Source: Leptospira tipperaryensis
GTDB lineage: Bacteria > Spirochaetota > Leptospiria > Leptospirales > Leptospiraceae
Direction of reading: 5' to 3'
DNA: 64,000 nucleotides
Assembly (NCBI RefSeq): GCF_001729245.1
Contig: NZ_CP015217.1
Coordinates: 3,288,001 to 3,352,000 of the forward strand
A model generated the notes under the pieces. The model made no database searches, was not told the origin of the DNA, and saw only the letters and a list, made by a program, of their open reading frames with translations. The position numbers were made by a program, and so were the translations under genes. Of the stretch, positions 1-8,893 are shown piece after piece. Numbering within the stretch: position 1 is the first letter of the stretch; the number at the start of each line of letters is the position of its first letter.

Positions 1-291
1 AAGACCTTGCAGCATGGAAGAATGTCTTGTCTCTCCGCCTTCCACGATGAGATCCTCGTTTCTTAAAAAAGGACCGCAGATCTCTTCCGTTTTTGGAATC
101 GATTCCTTATGCGAAACTAAGACGATCTTTTTTTGTTTTCCCCAATCCTGAAATCGTTTGAGAGAATGAAGTAAAACGGGTTCGTTCTGAAACTCCAAAA
201 ATTGTTTTGGAATCTCGGAACCCATTCTCGTGCCGGTTCCTCCGGCTAAGATCAATACGTAGATTTTTTCAGAGAGAAACAGAGACTTCAT
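1..291 (-). CDS. ispD: 2-C-methyl-D-erythritol 4-phosphate cytidylyltransferase, N-terminal part (cut by window edge)
   Basis: The first 97 codons of a minus-strand gene are present; the rest lies beyond position 1. The start (ATG at 291-289) gives MKSLFLSEKIYVLILAGGTG, followed by TRMGSEIPKQFLEF. This is the nucleotide-binding loop of the IspD/cytidylyltransferase family: an AGG-GTRMG glycine loop and the PKQF lysine and glutamine. Later, EGGETRHSSM matches the conserved GG-R--S segment. IspD transfers CMP from CTP to methylerythritol phosphate in the cytosolic non-mevalonate isoprenoid pathway. The gene overlaps the end of lysA by 23 bp, so the two are probably co-transcribed. The family call is firm from the N-terminal motifs; the C-terminal half cannot be judged. 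Confidence 0.88.
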   Translation of the reverse strand, partial: MKSLFLSEKIYVLILAGGTGTRMGSEIPKQFLEFQNEPVLLHSLKRFQDWGKQKKIVLVSHKESIPKTEEICGPFLRNEDLIVEGGETRHSSMLQGL

Positions 292-1537
292 TTTGAAAGA
301 TCTGTTCTAAGTTCTGGCGTTTTCGGATGAGTTGAAACGATCCGTCAAGTCCCAACAAAACTTCAGCCGTCTCCGGAAACGAATTATAATTCTTAGTAGA
401 CATGGAGGAACAATAGGCCCCTGCCCCTTCCATTACAATATAATCCCCTAATATAGCCTCGCCTGTGGTTCTTGTGATCGGGCCGCCGCCTTCCGCTTGC
501 GTAAAAAGATCCCCGCTCTCGCAACAGTGTCCCACAAACACGTAGGCTTCCGTTCTTCCGGAATGAGTTCCTTCTTTGGAAACGACGACTAACGGATGTC
601 TTGCGGCATACAAAGAAGGTCTTGTGTTCACGTCCATCCCCGCGTCCACTTTGACGAACTTGTATCCGTTCTCTCCCGTGGAAACTACGTCGTCAACCGT
701 CGTTACGATCGCTCCGTTGTTCACCATCATAAAGGAACCGGGCTCGATCTCCATATGAAGTTTCGTCCCATTCTTCTTTTCAAATTCTTGAAAAAGTTCG
801 ATGACCGGTTTTCCGATCGTCTGGAAGTCGGTGGTCTTTTCGTCTTCCATTCTTCCAACTTTAAAACCTCCGCCGAGGTTGAGAATTCTACATTCCGGAA
901 ATTGTGCGGCGAGATCCAAAGAAACCTGCGCTACGATTTTCCAAACCGCGGGATCGCTTCCGGATCCGATATGAGTGTGCACTTTGAAAATTTTGAGATC
1001 ATATTTTTTGGCAATTTCTTTCACTTTGTTCAAGTCTTCGTGCCAGACTCCGAAGGAGGAAGTTTTTCCACCCACGTCCGTCTTCTTTGTTTGTCCGGAA
1101 CCGAGTCCCGGATTAAATCGAACGCTGACTTCTTTTCCTGGAAATAACTTTCCAAAAGCTTCGAGTTGTCTTAACGAACAAGCGTTGAAGACAACTCCCT
1201 TCTCGACCAATTCTTTGAGGCCCTTTGCGAGTTCCTGCGAAGTCAACATGATCTCTTGCGGTTTGAATCCGTAAAGAAGTGCTCTTTGCACTTCGAATTC
1301 CGAACTCGCGTCGATCTGAATTCCTTTTCGTTTCATGATCTCGAGAATGGTTCGATTCGGATTCGCCTTCATCGCATATCGTACGGTCAGTCCGAATGCG
1401 TTTGGAAACGCAAGAGCCGTGTCGCAACTTTTTTCGATTCTCTCTCGGGAATAGACAAAAACGGGGGTTCCAAATTGTTGTGCGACAGTACGCACTTGGG
1501 ATTCAGTCAAAAATTTTAATTTTTCTATTGATTGCAT
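269..1537 (-). CDS. lysA: Diaminopimelate decarboxylase (fold-type III PLP enzyme)
   Basis: 422 residues, the usual length of LysA. Fold-type III decarboxylase motifs appear in order: YAMKANPN with the PLP-binding lysine near residue 57, HTHIGSG (about 190), the phosphate-binding GGGFKVG (about 223), EPGSF (about 267), VGHCCESGD carrying the catalytic cysteine near residue 340, and GAGAYCSSM-YNSFP near the end. The predicted reaction is decarboxylation of meso-diaminopimelate to L-lysine, the last step of lysine synthesis. The ornithine/arginine decarboxylase branch is less likely because the CESGD segment is of LysA type. The ATG at 1537 sits 75 bp from the divergent gene at 1613. ispD follows with a 23-bp overlap. 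Confidence 0.88.
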   Translation of the reverse strand: MQSIEKLKFLTESQVRTVAQQFGTPVFVYSRERIEKSCDTALAFPNAFGLTVRYAMKANPNRTILEIMKRKGIQIDASSEFEVQRALLYGFKPQEIMLTSQELAKGLKELVEKGVVFNACSLRQLEAFGKLFPGKEVSVRFNPGLGSGQTKKTDVGGKTSSFGVWHEDLNKVKEIAKKYDLKIFKVHTHIGSGSDPAVWKIVAQVSLDLAAQFPECRILNLGGGFKVGRMEDEKTTDFQTIGKPVIELFQEFEKKNGTKLHMEIEPGSFMMVNNGAIVTTVDDVVSTGENGYKFVKVDAGMDVNTRPSLYAARHPLVVVSKEGTHSGRTEAYVFVGHCCESGDLFTQAEGGGPITRTTGEAILGDYIVMEGAGAYCSSMSTKNYNSFPETAEVLLGLDGSFQLIRKRQNLEQIFQNEVSVSL

Positions 1538-1551
1538 AGTGAAACGGGCAT

Positions 1552-1596
1552 TTCTAAATGGTTTTAGAACAGGCTCCGTTGGAGTCCTGTTTTTTT
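1552..1596 (+). terminator. Terminator-shaped hairpin in the leader of the phospholipase C-like gene
   Basis: A stem ACAGG-CTCC / GGAG-(T)-CCTGT (1569-1590), nine pairs with one bulged T and a GTT loop, is followed at once by six T (1591-1596). This is the shape of an intrinsic terminator on the plus strand. Directly upstream, TTCTAAA (1552-1558) and TTTAGAA (1563-1569) can form a second hairpin. No plus-strand gene lies upstream (lysA is divergent), and the start codon is only 16 nt downstream. It is therefore either a leader attenuator or the end of a short antisense transcript. Confidence 0.55.
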
Positions 1597-1612
1597 AAAG
1601 GCATTTTCATCC

Positions 1613-2689
1613 ATGGCTGGCAAAATCACTCATCTCGAAGTTCTCTCTCAGGTTTGCAAACATCTTGACCACGGCACTCCGGATCAAAGAAAAATCGCGA
1701 CGCTCATGCGGGCCGAATCCAATCGTAAGTTTGCAAACATCGGCGCCATCGCCCCTGATATATTTTATTTTTATCATATTCTTTCTCCAGCTAAAACAAA
1801 GAAGGCGACGGTCTGGGGGGACATGAGTCATCATAGCTCCGTCGCGGAATTGGTTCTTAGTTTTTTGGATCTGATTCTTCAAACCGAAGAAGGAATTCAC
1901 AGAGATCGTTACATCGCATTTACTTTGGGTTATATCTGTCACTGCGCCGTCGATATCGTCACACATCCCTATATCTTTTATATCTCCGGAGATTTTTATA
2001 ACAAGGATAAGAAGATCAGCAGCCTCGCTCAGTATCATCACATGAGAGTGGAGAACGCTCTGGATTCCTGGCTCCTCGACTATAGATGGGGAATGACTCC
2101 GAAAGAATACGATTTTGTCCACCACGTCGACGCGATCTTTAAGTCCGACAAAAAAAACTGGAAAATGGATCCGATGCTCTGGCATTTTTGGCTTCGGGGC
2201 TTTAAGGCGACCTTCCCGGAAGCATTCAAAAAATATTATATTGGATCCGAAGATAAAATTATTCCGGGGGATTTGTTAAACGAATCCTTTCTGGGTTATC
2301 TGGAATTTCACAGAGTTCTGGATTCCAGAAGCAAGTGGATGCGAGGCGCTCTCAAACTCCTCGACAAAATCACGTTTCACAAAGTAAGATCTTCCGTTCT
2401 TATGCTTCCTCTCAAAGAACATATCGATAAAAGAATCATGAACGAAGAGCACAAGAAGTGGAACTATCCCGCGGATCCTACGATCGTAAGAGAGGATTCT
2501 TTCGTCGAACTCATCAATCGTTCCGCGCAGAATGGAAAAGACGCCTTGACTCACGCTTGGCATTATCTCGAAAATAAAATGTCCCGCGCGGCTTTTCTCA
2601 AAGAATACCAGGGATACAATTTGGATACGGGACTCCGATTTCAAGGAATCGACAGCATGAAAGAATTTTCACCGATAGAAGAAGTTTAA
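1613..2689 (+). CDS. Zinc-dependent phospholipase C-like protein (PF00882 type)
   Basis: 358 residues. The N-terminal two thirds shows the histidine/aspartate pattern of the bacterial zinc-dependent phospholipase C family: GAIAPDIFYFYH near residue 44, MSHHSS near 70, FTLGYICHCAVDIVTHPY near 103-120, and HHMRVENALD near 143. These supply the several His and Asp/Glu residues that bind the zinc cluster. I see no signal peptide, so an extracytoplasmic location is not supported. Substrate is unknown; many family members are annotated only by domain. The start ATG at 1613 follows AAAGG. The penicillin-binding protein gene starts 6 bp after its stop, which suggests one transcript. Confidence 0.72.
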   Translation: MAGKITHLEVLSQVCKHLDHGTPDQRKIATLMRAESNRKFANIGAIAPDIFYFYHILSPAKTKKATVWGDMSHHSSVAELVLSFLDLILQTEEGIHRDRYIAFTLGYICHCAVDIVTHPYIFYISGDFYNKDKKISSLAQYHHMRVENALDSWLLDYRWGMTPKEYDFVHHVDAIFKSDKKNWKMDPMLWHFWLRGFKATFPEAFKKYYIGSEDKIIPGDLLNESFLGYLEFHRVLDSRSKWMRGALKLLDKITFHKVRSSVLMLPLKEHIDKRIMNEEHKKWNYPADPTIVREDSFVELINRSAQNGKDALTHAWHYLENKMSRAAFLKEYQGYNLDTGLRFQGIDSMKEFSPIEEV

Positions 2690-2695
2690 TCGAAT

Positions 2696-5185
2696 ATGAA
2701 ACACGAACCAGTCAGTTATCTTTCTCGTTTTTTTGTAATCCACTTCCGAGATAGAATTCTTCAAAAAGTTCTAAACTCACCCGATCCGGTAAAACAACTC
2801 GCAAAACTCTGCGCGGGTCTTTTGTTTCTCAACGGATTTTTATTTGTCTTTTCGATCAAGGACCTCTGGAGAGTTCCCGAATCCAATCAATACGAAAAAC
2901 CTTCAGTTCTCTACGGACTCAACGACAAGAACGAATACGAACCGATCGCCGAGTTCTATCGTTTTTCACGAGTTGTCTTAAACATCAAAGAACTTCCACC
3001 CGAAGAAGACGGAAAACCGAACAAGCTCATTCGGAGTTTTGTTTCCACGGAAGATAACAATTTTTATTCTCACTGGGGACTCGATCTAAGAGGAATCTTT
3101 CGCGCCTTTATGGTAAACGTTCTCGCGGGAAGAATCAAGGAAGGAGCTTCCACGATCACACAACAGGTCGCGCGTCTGCGATTCTTAAATACGGAACGTT
3201 CTTTTTTGCGGAAAGCAAGAGAAGCCTGGCTCGCGCTTCTTCTCGAAGCCGTATTCGACAAAGACACTCTGATGGAAATCTATCTCAACGAAATTCCATT
3301 AGGACACGGAACGATCGGGGTCGGAGCTGCGGCGCGATTCTACTTTCGAAAGGACGTCAAAGATCTGAGTTGGGGAGAATCCGCTCTTCTTGCGAGCTTG
3401 ACCACAAGACCTACCGAATTTTCACCTTTGGTAAATCCGAATTCTTCCAGCGCAAAAGTTAGGGTCGTGTTTAAGAAGTTTGTCGAGAACGGAATCTTGG
3501 ACGTAAAAACCGCCGAGAAAGAATACGACGCATTTTCTGAATATTATATAACTCTAAACCGATCTCCGAACGACTCCGCCTTTGGAGATCGCCTCAATCG
3601 TTTCCCTTATTTTACGGAATACGTTCGTAAGAATCTAACTCGATACATTCCGAAAACGACGCTCTACAGCGGCGGTCTCAAGATCTATTCTACCTTAAAC
3701 ATTCAACACCAGACCCAAGCCGAAAAGGCCTTGTATGCGGGTCTTAAAAATCAAACGGCTCAATCCAATCAGAGAACGTTTACAAAGATCGACGCGTTTG
3801 ACGACGCCTATGGAGAAATCTACGACGTACTCGCGATGCTCCATGACGTTCCCGAATTTAAGTTTAAAATTTCGAGATCGATCCGAACCTTCAACCGAGC
3901 TTGGCAAGAAGATCTAAGAGACGAACTCAGTACTCTCAATCTTTTGAGCGGAACCGAAACCTTAGGAGAAGCGATCGAGTGGAGTTATAGAAGTCAACAA
4001 ACCGAAGACTTTCTTCTTCCAGTCGAAGGAGCTATGATCTCGATGCGACCCGACACGGGTTATATCACAGCGATGGTCGGAGGTTCCGGATTTCGATCGG
4101 ACAACCAACAGATCCGCGCGTTCCAAGCCTACAGACAACCGGGCTCCGCGTTCAAACCTCTCGTCTACGCGGCCGCGATGGAATACTACAACCAACATCC
4201 GGATCCAAAGAAGAATGTGACGGCTGCTTCCCTCTTTTCCGATTCTCCGCTTCAATACGTATTAGAAGACGGTGATGAATGGAATCCTTCCAATTATACG
4301 GGAGAATATTCAGGATTCATAAAACTCCGAGAAGCTCTGGAACTTTCCAGGAACAGTGTCGCGGTTCGTGTCTTGGAACATACGGGTATCAGCAACCTGA
4401 TGCCGTTCTTAGAAAAAATTCTTCAGATAGAAAACAGATCCATACCAAGAAACTATTCGATCTCTTTGGGAACGTTCGAGGTTTCTCCTTACGAGTTGGC
4501 AAAGGCTTACGCGGTCCTTGCTTCCGGAGGAAAACAAGTATTTCCGTTGAGTGTTCTTTACGTGGAAGACGGATCGGGAACGATCATTCGGGACTTTAGA
4601 GAAGAAGCGAGTAAGATAGAAAGAAAACAAATTCTTTCTCCGGAAGTCTGTTTTATTCTTACATCGATGATGGAAGACGTGATCAAAAAGGGAACGGGAA
4701 CCGGAGCTTCTTCTTACGGACTTTCTCGTCCGGCTGCGGGAAAAACCGGAACGACGAATAACTTTCGAGACGCGTGGTTCGCGGGTTACACAGGCGAACT
4801 CGTGAGTGTAGTTTGGATCGGCTACGATACGGGAACTCTTTCGATGGGCAAAGGAATGTCCGGCGGGGTCGTCGCGGCTCCGATCTGGGGAAGGTTTATG
4901 TCCAACGCGCTTTCCAAGGAAAAATCCAAGGGTTTTCACTTTGGCGAAACGGGAGTAGTCCGAAGACAAATTTGTTCGATCTCGGGAAAACTCCCAGGTT
5001 CTCATTGCAATCAAACAGAAGAAGAATACTTTACGAAAGATACGGTTCCAAAAGAGGTCTGCGACGATCACAGAGGCGCGGGTTATACTCCGGAACCGGA
5101 TCCGACGCCGCCTTCCAGTCAGACAAAAGTCAAAAAGAAGCAGAAAACCAATATTTTCCAGGGCGACGATGATATGATTCGGTAA
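2696..5185 (+). CDS. Class A penicillin-binding protein (PBP1A type: transglycosylase plus transpeptidase)
   Basis: 829 residues. A membrane anchor lies near residues 40-58 after a cytoplasmic N-terminus. The GT51 domain follows: STEDNNFYSHWG with catalytic Glu119, EGASTITQQVAR, and YLNEIPLGHGTIGVGAAARFYF. The transpeptidase domain has SxxK in QPGSAFKP (Ser484), SRN (SxN) about residue 550, and AGKTGTTNNFRDAWFAGYTG (KTG) about residue 680. The enzyme polymerises and cross-links peptidoglycan on the periplasmic side of the inner membrane. Near the C-terminus, a Cys-containing segment (RRQICSISGKLPG with later Cys) resembles the tail of many spirochaete and delta-proteobacterial PBP1A proteins, and it ends in a Lys-rich stretch. 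It is followed by bactofilin and an M23 peptidase, a wall-synthesis and shape context. Confidence 0.93.
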   Translation: MKHEPVSYLSRFFVIHFRDRILQKVLNSPDPVKQLAKLCAGLLFLNGFLFVFSIKDLWRVPESNQYEKPSVLYGLNDKNEYEPIAEFYRFSRVVLNIKELPPEEDGKPNKLIRSFVSTEDNNFYSHWGLDLRGIFRAFMVNVLAGRIKEGASTITQQVARLRFLNTERSFLRKAREAWLALLLEAVFDKDTLMEIYLNEIPLGHGTIGVGAAARFYFRKDVKDLSWGESALLASLTTRPTEFSPLVNPNSSSAKVRVVFKKFVENGILDVKTAEKEYDAFSEYYITLNRSPNDSAFGDRLNRFPYFTEYVRKNLTRYIPKTTLYSGGLKIYSTLNIQHQTQAEKALYAGLKNQTAQSNQRTFTKIDAFDDAYGEIYDVLAMLHDVPEFKFKISRSIRTFNRAWQEDLRDELSTLNLLSGTETLGEAIEWSYRSQQTEDFLLPVEGAMISMRPDTGYITAMVGGSGFRSDNQQIRAFQAYRQPGSAFKPLVYAAAMEYYNQHPDPKKNVTAASLFSDSPLQYVLEDGDEWNPSNYTGEYSGFIKLREALELSRNSVAVRVLEHTGISNLMPFLEKILQIENRSIPRNYSISLGTFEVSPYELAKAYAVLASGGKQVFPLSVLYVEDGSGTIIRDFREEASKIERKQILSPEVCFILTSMMEDVIKKGTGTGASSYGLSRPAAGKTGTTNNFRDAWFAGYTGELVSVVWIGYDTGTLSMGKGMSGGVVAAPIWGRFMSNALSKEKSKGFHFGETGVVRRQICSISGKLPGSHCNQTEEEYFTKDTVPKEVCDDHRGAGYTPEPDPTPPSSQTKVKKKQKTNIFQGDDDMIR

Positions 5186-5255
5186 TTCCGAACAAAAATA
5201 CTTGTCGTTTTGGGATTGGTTACACAAATAGAAATATCGTTATCAGGAGTTTTAG

Positions 5256-5666
5256 ATGGCCATCGGCAAGGAAAATAATAACAGCGTAATCGGTCCCGGG
5301 TCCATTTTTGAAGGGAAATTTTATATTGCAGGTTCTCTCCGTATTGACGGAAAATTCGAAGGAGAGATCAAAACCGATGACACTCTCTACATCGGAGAAA
5401 CCGGTAAAGTAAGAACTAACATCTCCGCACGGGAAGTAACCGTTTCGGGAACTATGATCGGAAATATCAAAGCAGAGAATGAAGTTCGTCTGGAAGAAAC
5501 AGGAAGACTTTTAGGTGATATCACCGCTCCTGCTCTTCATCTGGCAAAAGGTGTGGTGGCAAAGGGAAACATTACGATCACCGGCGGACAAAAGAAAGAC
5601 GTAAAGAAAATCGTGGAAGAATCTTTCGGTGGAACTCGCACCCTGGACAACGGAAAGGACGAATAA
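5256..5666 (+). CDS. Bactofilin (polymer-forming cytoskeletal protein)
   Basis: 136 residues, the usual length. A central bactofilin (DUF583) domain is built of short beta-helix repeats: GSIFEGKFYIAGSLRIDGKF, EGEIKTDDTLYIGETGKV, TVSGTMIGNIKAEN and LLGDITAPALHLAKG. Short charged tails flank it. The ATG at 5256 follows CAGGAG. Bactofilins form membrane-associated filaments; in several bacteria, including Leptospira, they affect cell shape. The next gene is a LysM/M23 peptidase, a pairing seen in other bacteria where the bactofilin positions the peptidase. The exact role here is inferred from that pairing. Confidence 0.92.
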   Translation: MAIGKENNNSVIGPGSIFEGKFYIAGSLRIDGKFEGEIKTDDTLYIGETGKVRTNISAREVTVSGTMIGNIKAENEVRLEETGRLLGDITAPALHLAKGVVAKGNITITGGQKKDVKKIVEESFGGTRTLDNGKDE

Positions 5667-5719
5667 GTCCTTTTTCTTTACTATAGGAAAGGCCGGATCC
5701 CGGCCGATAATCTTCCTGT

Positions 5720-6838
5720 ATGATCTTTAAAAAGCCCAGACAACTGACCGCAGGGAAAGAACTCCTTCGGACAGACAATTTCACCCTCATCTATCTGGGC
5801 GCTTTTCACTTTCACTATTCATTCTATTTTAGAGGAAATCTCTATCACGGGAATTTGGATTTTAGAAGAAAGAAATTCAGACTCATTCCTATCTTTGCCT
5901 CCATCGCACTCTTTATCGCCTTCTTAGGTTTTGGAATGAACCCAAGTAGCGCGATGATGGATTCTTCCGGTCATGAAATTACGGAGAATGATTCCGAGGA
6001 TTTGAAAGCAAAATCCGGAGACGAAAAATTCTTAGAAGAATCCGAAAAGGCAAAACTCACGATTCTTATGGCTAAGGAACTAAAAAACCCTTCCGAAAAA
6101 AAGAAACAACTCAAGGTCACAACCTATCGAGTAAAAAGAAATGAAACGTTAGCCGAAATAGCGACTCGTTTTAAGGTTTCTATGGAATCCATTGCGGGTT
6201 CCTCAAACATAAGAATCGACGACACGTTATATCCGGGACAAATATTAAGCATTCCTAATAAACAAGGTCTACTCTATAAGATGAAGACCGGCGAGACAAT
6301 GGCTAAGGTTGCAAGTCTTTATAAAGTAAACTTAGACGAGATCATGCTGGAAAACAAATTGGACGATCTCGACATTCTGAGACCGGGTCAAAAAGTATTC
6401 TTACCCGGAGCAGTCATTCCGGATCCGACGCCGAAATGGGTCATCCCGGTCGCTTCCAGAATCGTTACTTCTAATTTCGGATTTAGAACTTTCCCAAGAA
6501 GAAAGTTTCACGAAGGCCTCGACCTAAAAGCTTTTTATGAACCGATCGCAGCCGCAAGAAACGGAAAGGTAATCTACGCGGGATGGATGGGCGGTTATGG
6601 GAACGTAGTCGTGATCGAACACACGGACGATTTCAAAACTCTCTACGCTCACAATTCAAAACTCTTCGTTCAGAGAGGAGACTACGTTTTGGCCGGGAAA
6701 AAAATCGCGAGATCCGGTTCGACCGGTTATTCTTTCGGTCCTCACCTTCACTTCGAAGTGATCAAAAACGGACAACCGGTCAATCCTTCCAAATATCTAA
6801 AAGGCCTCACATTTAGAAAAGGCGGCCCGACTCACTGA
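5720..6838 (+). CDS. LysM and M23-family peptidase, membrane-anchored
   Basis: 372 residues. A basic N-terminal stretch is followed by one membrane segment near residues 53-70 (FRLIPIFASIALFIAFLGFG). Two LysM modules come next: TTYRVKRNETLAEIATRF (about 134-178) and YKMKTGETMAKVASLYKV (about 186-230). The C-terminal domain is M23: FHEGLDLKAF (His and Asp zinc ligands) and GPHLHFEVIKNG (HxH). The family cleaves peptidoglycan cross-links in the periplasm; all zinc ligands are present, so it looks active. The start at 5720 lacks a clear ribosome site, and a short GGCCGG-ATC-CCGGCC hairpin (5691-5705) lies 15 bp upstream. A hairpin GGCCCG/CGGGCC (6824-6844) surrounds the stop codon. It sits 53 bp after bactofilin. 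Confidence 0.88.
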   Translation: MIFKKPRQLTAGKELLRTDNFTLIYLGAFHFHYSFYFRGNLYHGNLDFRRKKFRLIPIFASIALFIAFLGFGMNPSSAMMDSSGHEITENDSEDLKAKSGDEKFLEESEKAKLTILMAKELKNPSEKKKQLKVTTYRVKRNETLAEIATRFKVSMESIAGSSNIRIDDTLYPGQILSIPNKQGLLYKMKTGETMAKVASLYKVNLDEIMLENKLDDLDILRPGQKVFLPGAVIPDPTPKWVIPVASRIVTSNFGFRTFPRRKFHEGLDLKAFYEPIAAARNGKVIYAGWMGGYGNVVVIEHTDDFKTLYAHNSKLFVQRGDYVLAGKKIARSGSTGYSFGPHLHFEVIKNGQPVNPSKYLKGLTFRKGGPTH

Positions 6839-7260
6839 CGGGCCCCATGGAACTACTCTAAAAAGTGGTAGATCCTACTTTTGTCTTTTTAACAAACAAT
6901 AAATCCTTCCCTCTTCGATTCTTAAAAAAAGAATTCTCCATAGAATAGCAGCTCCGGACCTAAAGTCCGTTTGCAAGCGGTTTCTTTAGAAGAATCCCTG
7001 TCGTAATTCCGACGTCTCGAGAAATACATCTCTTGCCCCGGAGAATGATTTCGCTTTGACTTAGAACAAAGGAGAATCGAACTTCCACCTGAAAACAGAT
7101 ATCTTCTCAGAAGTGGAAATTACTAAAAAAAATCGGGCCATTCTTGAAATCCGTTTGAACTTTCTCAACAAACGGTGCGCGGCCGAACGTAAGCCCGCGA
7201 AAAAATCTTTCCTTAGAAAAAACTAAATTCTTCCAAAGAAAACAAAGAATTTGATTTTCA
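6839..7260. other. 422-bp intergenic region
   Basis: No gene is visible. It holds a degenerate copy of the window-wide short repeat (AGATCCTACTTTTG near 6870) and a one-mismatch copy of the CGGACTTAAAGTCCG palindrome at 6955-6969. A TTCCAC/GTGGAA inverted repeat spans about 7084-7118. No convincing promoter could be assigned. Confidence 0.5.
6955..6969. repeat. 15-bp palindrome copy, one mismatch
   Basis: CGGACCTAAAGTCCG: the same element as at 15340 and 22428 but with C instead of T at the sixth position, which breaks one pair of the perfect palindrome. It lies 117 bp downstream of the M23 gene. Confidence 0.6.
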
Positions 7261-8358
7261 ATGAAAAAGAAAAATCGGATGGTTTCCAAAATGAAAACCA
7301 TATTCACGTTATTTGTATTTCTAATTCTCACTTTCGAAAATTGTAAAACACCGACAATTGAAGAGCTTATCGATCAGAGGTTGATCAAATCCTACGATCA
7401 GACCGAAACATTAAACTTATACTACGCAACTCTAAGAACTCAAAATCCGAACGCACAGATCGGATGCAACGATTCTTATTTTCTCACGAACGGCGGAAGA
7501 GAACTCAAGACTGGATATTGTATCGTAAACGTTCCTGCAAATCACGAAGTCGGAGCTCTTCCGAGCGGACTCGGAAGTAGAGAAACCCTATTTCAATTTC
7601 TTGGTCACAAGGCGTTTGAAAAACAAGAAACCTTTTTAGAAGATCTGAAAAAAGATCCCTTCGACGAAGTGCTCGTCTTTGTCCACGGATTCAACGTACG
7701 TTTTGAAGAAGCGATTCTCAGAGGAGGACAAATTCGATACGACCTCAAGTTCCCCGGAAAAGTAGTGATCTTTACCTGGCCGGCCGGGAGCGAGGGAGGA
7801 ATTCTCAATCAAGTTCTCGTCAAAGGGACGTATGAAAAAAATCTTTTATCAGCAAGAAGCTCAAGAGAAGAATTTAAGAATTTTCTAAAGTCTATGCAAG
7901 CCCTCGGTAAAAAAGTGCATCTGCTCGTACACTCGATGGGACACCAGGTGGTTTTACCTGCGTTAGCCGAAATCGGAAAAGAAGCGAAAGAACCGATTTT
8001 AAAAGAATTAATTCTCAACGCGCCGGATTTTGATTCCGGAGAATTTAGACTCATTGCGGATCAGCTCCCAAAAGCCGCAAAAAGAATCACACTCTACTGC
8101 TCTCCTGGCGACAGCGCACTTCAAGCATCGGCTACCGTAAACCAAGGAGGACGATTAGGATCTTGCAATCTTGTCCCCGGAATCGACGTAATCAACGTAA
8201 ACCCGGTCGATTCTTCCCTAATCTCAATGGGACACGGTTACTATTCTTCCAAACCGATTCTTACGGACATCTATCAGATCCTCTTAGGGGTGAAGGCGGA
8301 AAAAAGACTCTTTATTCGGAAGTCTTCCGGAAACGAAAACTTCGTTCTACGAAATTAG
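7261..8358 (+). CDS. DUF900-type alpha/beta hydrolase lipoprotein
   Basis: 365 residues. An N-terminal signal peptide ends at a lipobox (LTFENC), so this is probably a lipoprotein; the ATG codons at 7261, 7279 and 7291 are all possible starts. The hydrolase core shows VFVHGFNVRFEEA (oxyanion strand and loop), IFTWPAG, and the nucleophile elbow LLVHSMGHQVV with the serine in HSMG. An aspartate in NAPDFD and a late histidine (GHGYYSS) could complete the triad. This matches the DUF900 group of esterase-like proteins. Substrate is unknown. It stands alone between two long gene-free stretches. Confidence 0.78.
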   Translation: MKKKNRMVSKMKTIFTLFVFLILTFENCKTPTIEELIDQRLIKSYDQTETLNLYYATLRTQNPNAQIGCNDSYFLTNGGRELKTGYCIVNVPANHEVGALPSGLGSRETLFQFLGHKAFEKQETFLEDLKKDPFDEVLVFVHGFNVRFEEAILRGGQIRYDLKFPGKVVIFTWPAGSEGGILNQVLVKGTYEKNLLSARSSREEFKNFLKSMQALGKKVHLLVHSMGHQVVLPALAEIGKEAKEPILKELILNAPDFDSGEFRLIADQLPKAAKRITLYCSPGDSALQASATVNQGGRLGSCNLVPGIDVINVNPVDSSLISMGHGYYSSKPILTDIYQILLGVKAEKRLFIRKSSGNENFVLRN

Positions 8359-8893
8359 AAAAAACGAATATTCTTTAACAAGATCGATTCGAAACAAAAG
8401 ATCTTTTGATTCCGAATTGGAGACCGCATATCATTTTGAACGATACACGGTCTCCTACGTTCTTGCGAACGGAACGATCAAACGGATTTCTGTTCTCTGT
8501 TATATTTTAGTAATTTAACAATTGCATAAATTTCGGGAATCATAGGCAAAAAACCGCCGTATCGTTTTGGATTTGAATTTTCAAAAGATGACTCGGGTCC
8601 GCTCGCCCGTTTTGAAGTCTTTTTACGAAAATTACATCCGAATGAACTTCAAAACTTTTTCGGACCTTTGCATAAAAGCAAAGGATTTGGTCAGGATTCT
8701 ATTCCCAAAAAGCGTCTAAAGTTAAAACGGAGCGTAATTTTTGCCGGTCCTTTTTTTGTTTTCCCGAAAACCGCCCCAGAAAGAGTGGGAAAGGTATGAG
8801 GAACTCCTCAAATGCGAAAACACAATTTTACCATAACTTTTTCCGTATTTTGACAAATTATCTTGTTGAATTCGGGGTTATTCTTAGTAACTA
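8359..8893. other. 535-bp intergenic region
   Basis: No gene is seen. An inverted repeat GGAGACCG (8419-8426) / CGGTCTCC (8448-8455) with a 21-nt loop lies after the lipoprotein gene, without a T-run. A diverged repeat copy (GAGGAACTCCTC, near 8799) and a TTGACA box (8850-8855) precede the kinase gene; no good -10 box is spaced to it. Confidence 0.45.

Noticed and set aside
4409..5227. Long minus-strand frame across the PBP1A gene
   Set aside because: Arg/Ser-rich shadow of a well-supported plus-strand gene with all PBP motifs.
7107..7331. Minus-strand frame upstream of the DUF900 gene
   Set aside because: Overlaps the start and signal peptide of the lipoprotein, and is Phe/Lys-rich, with no ribosome site.
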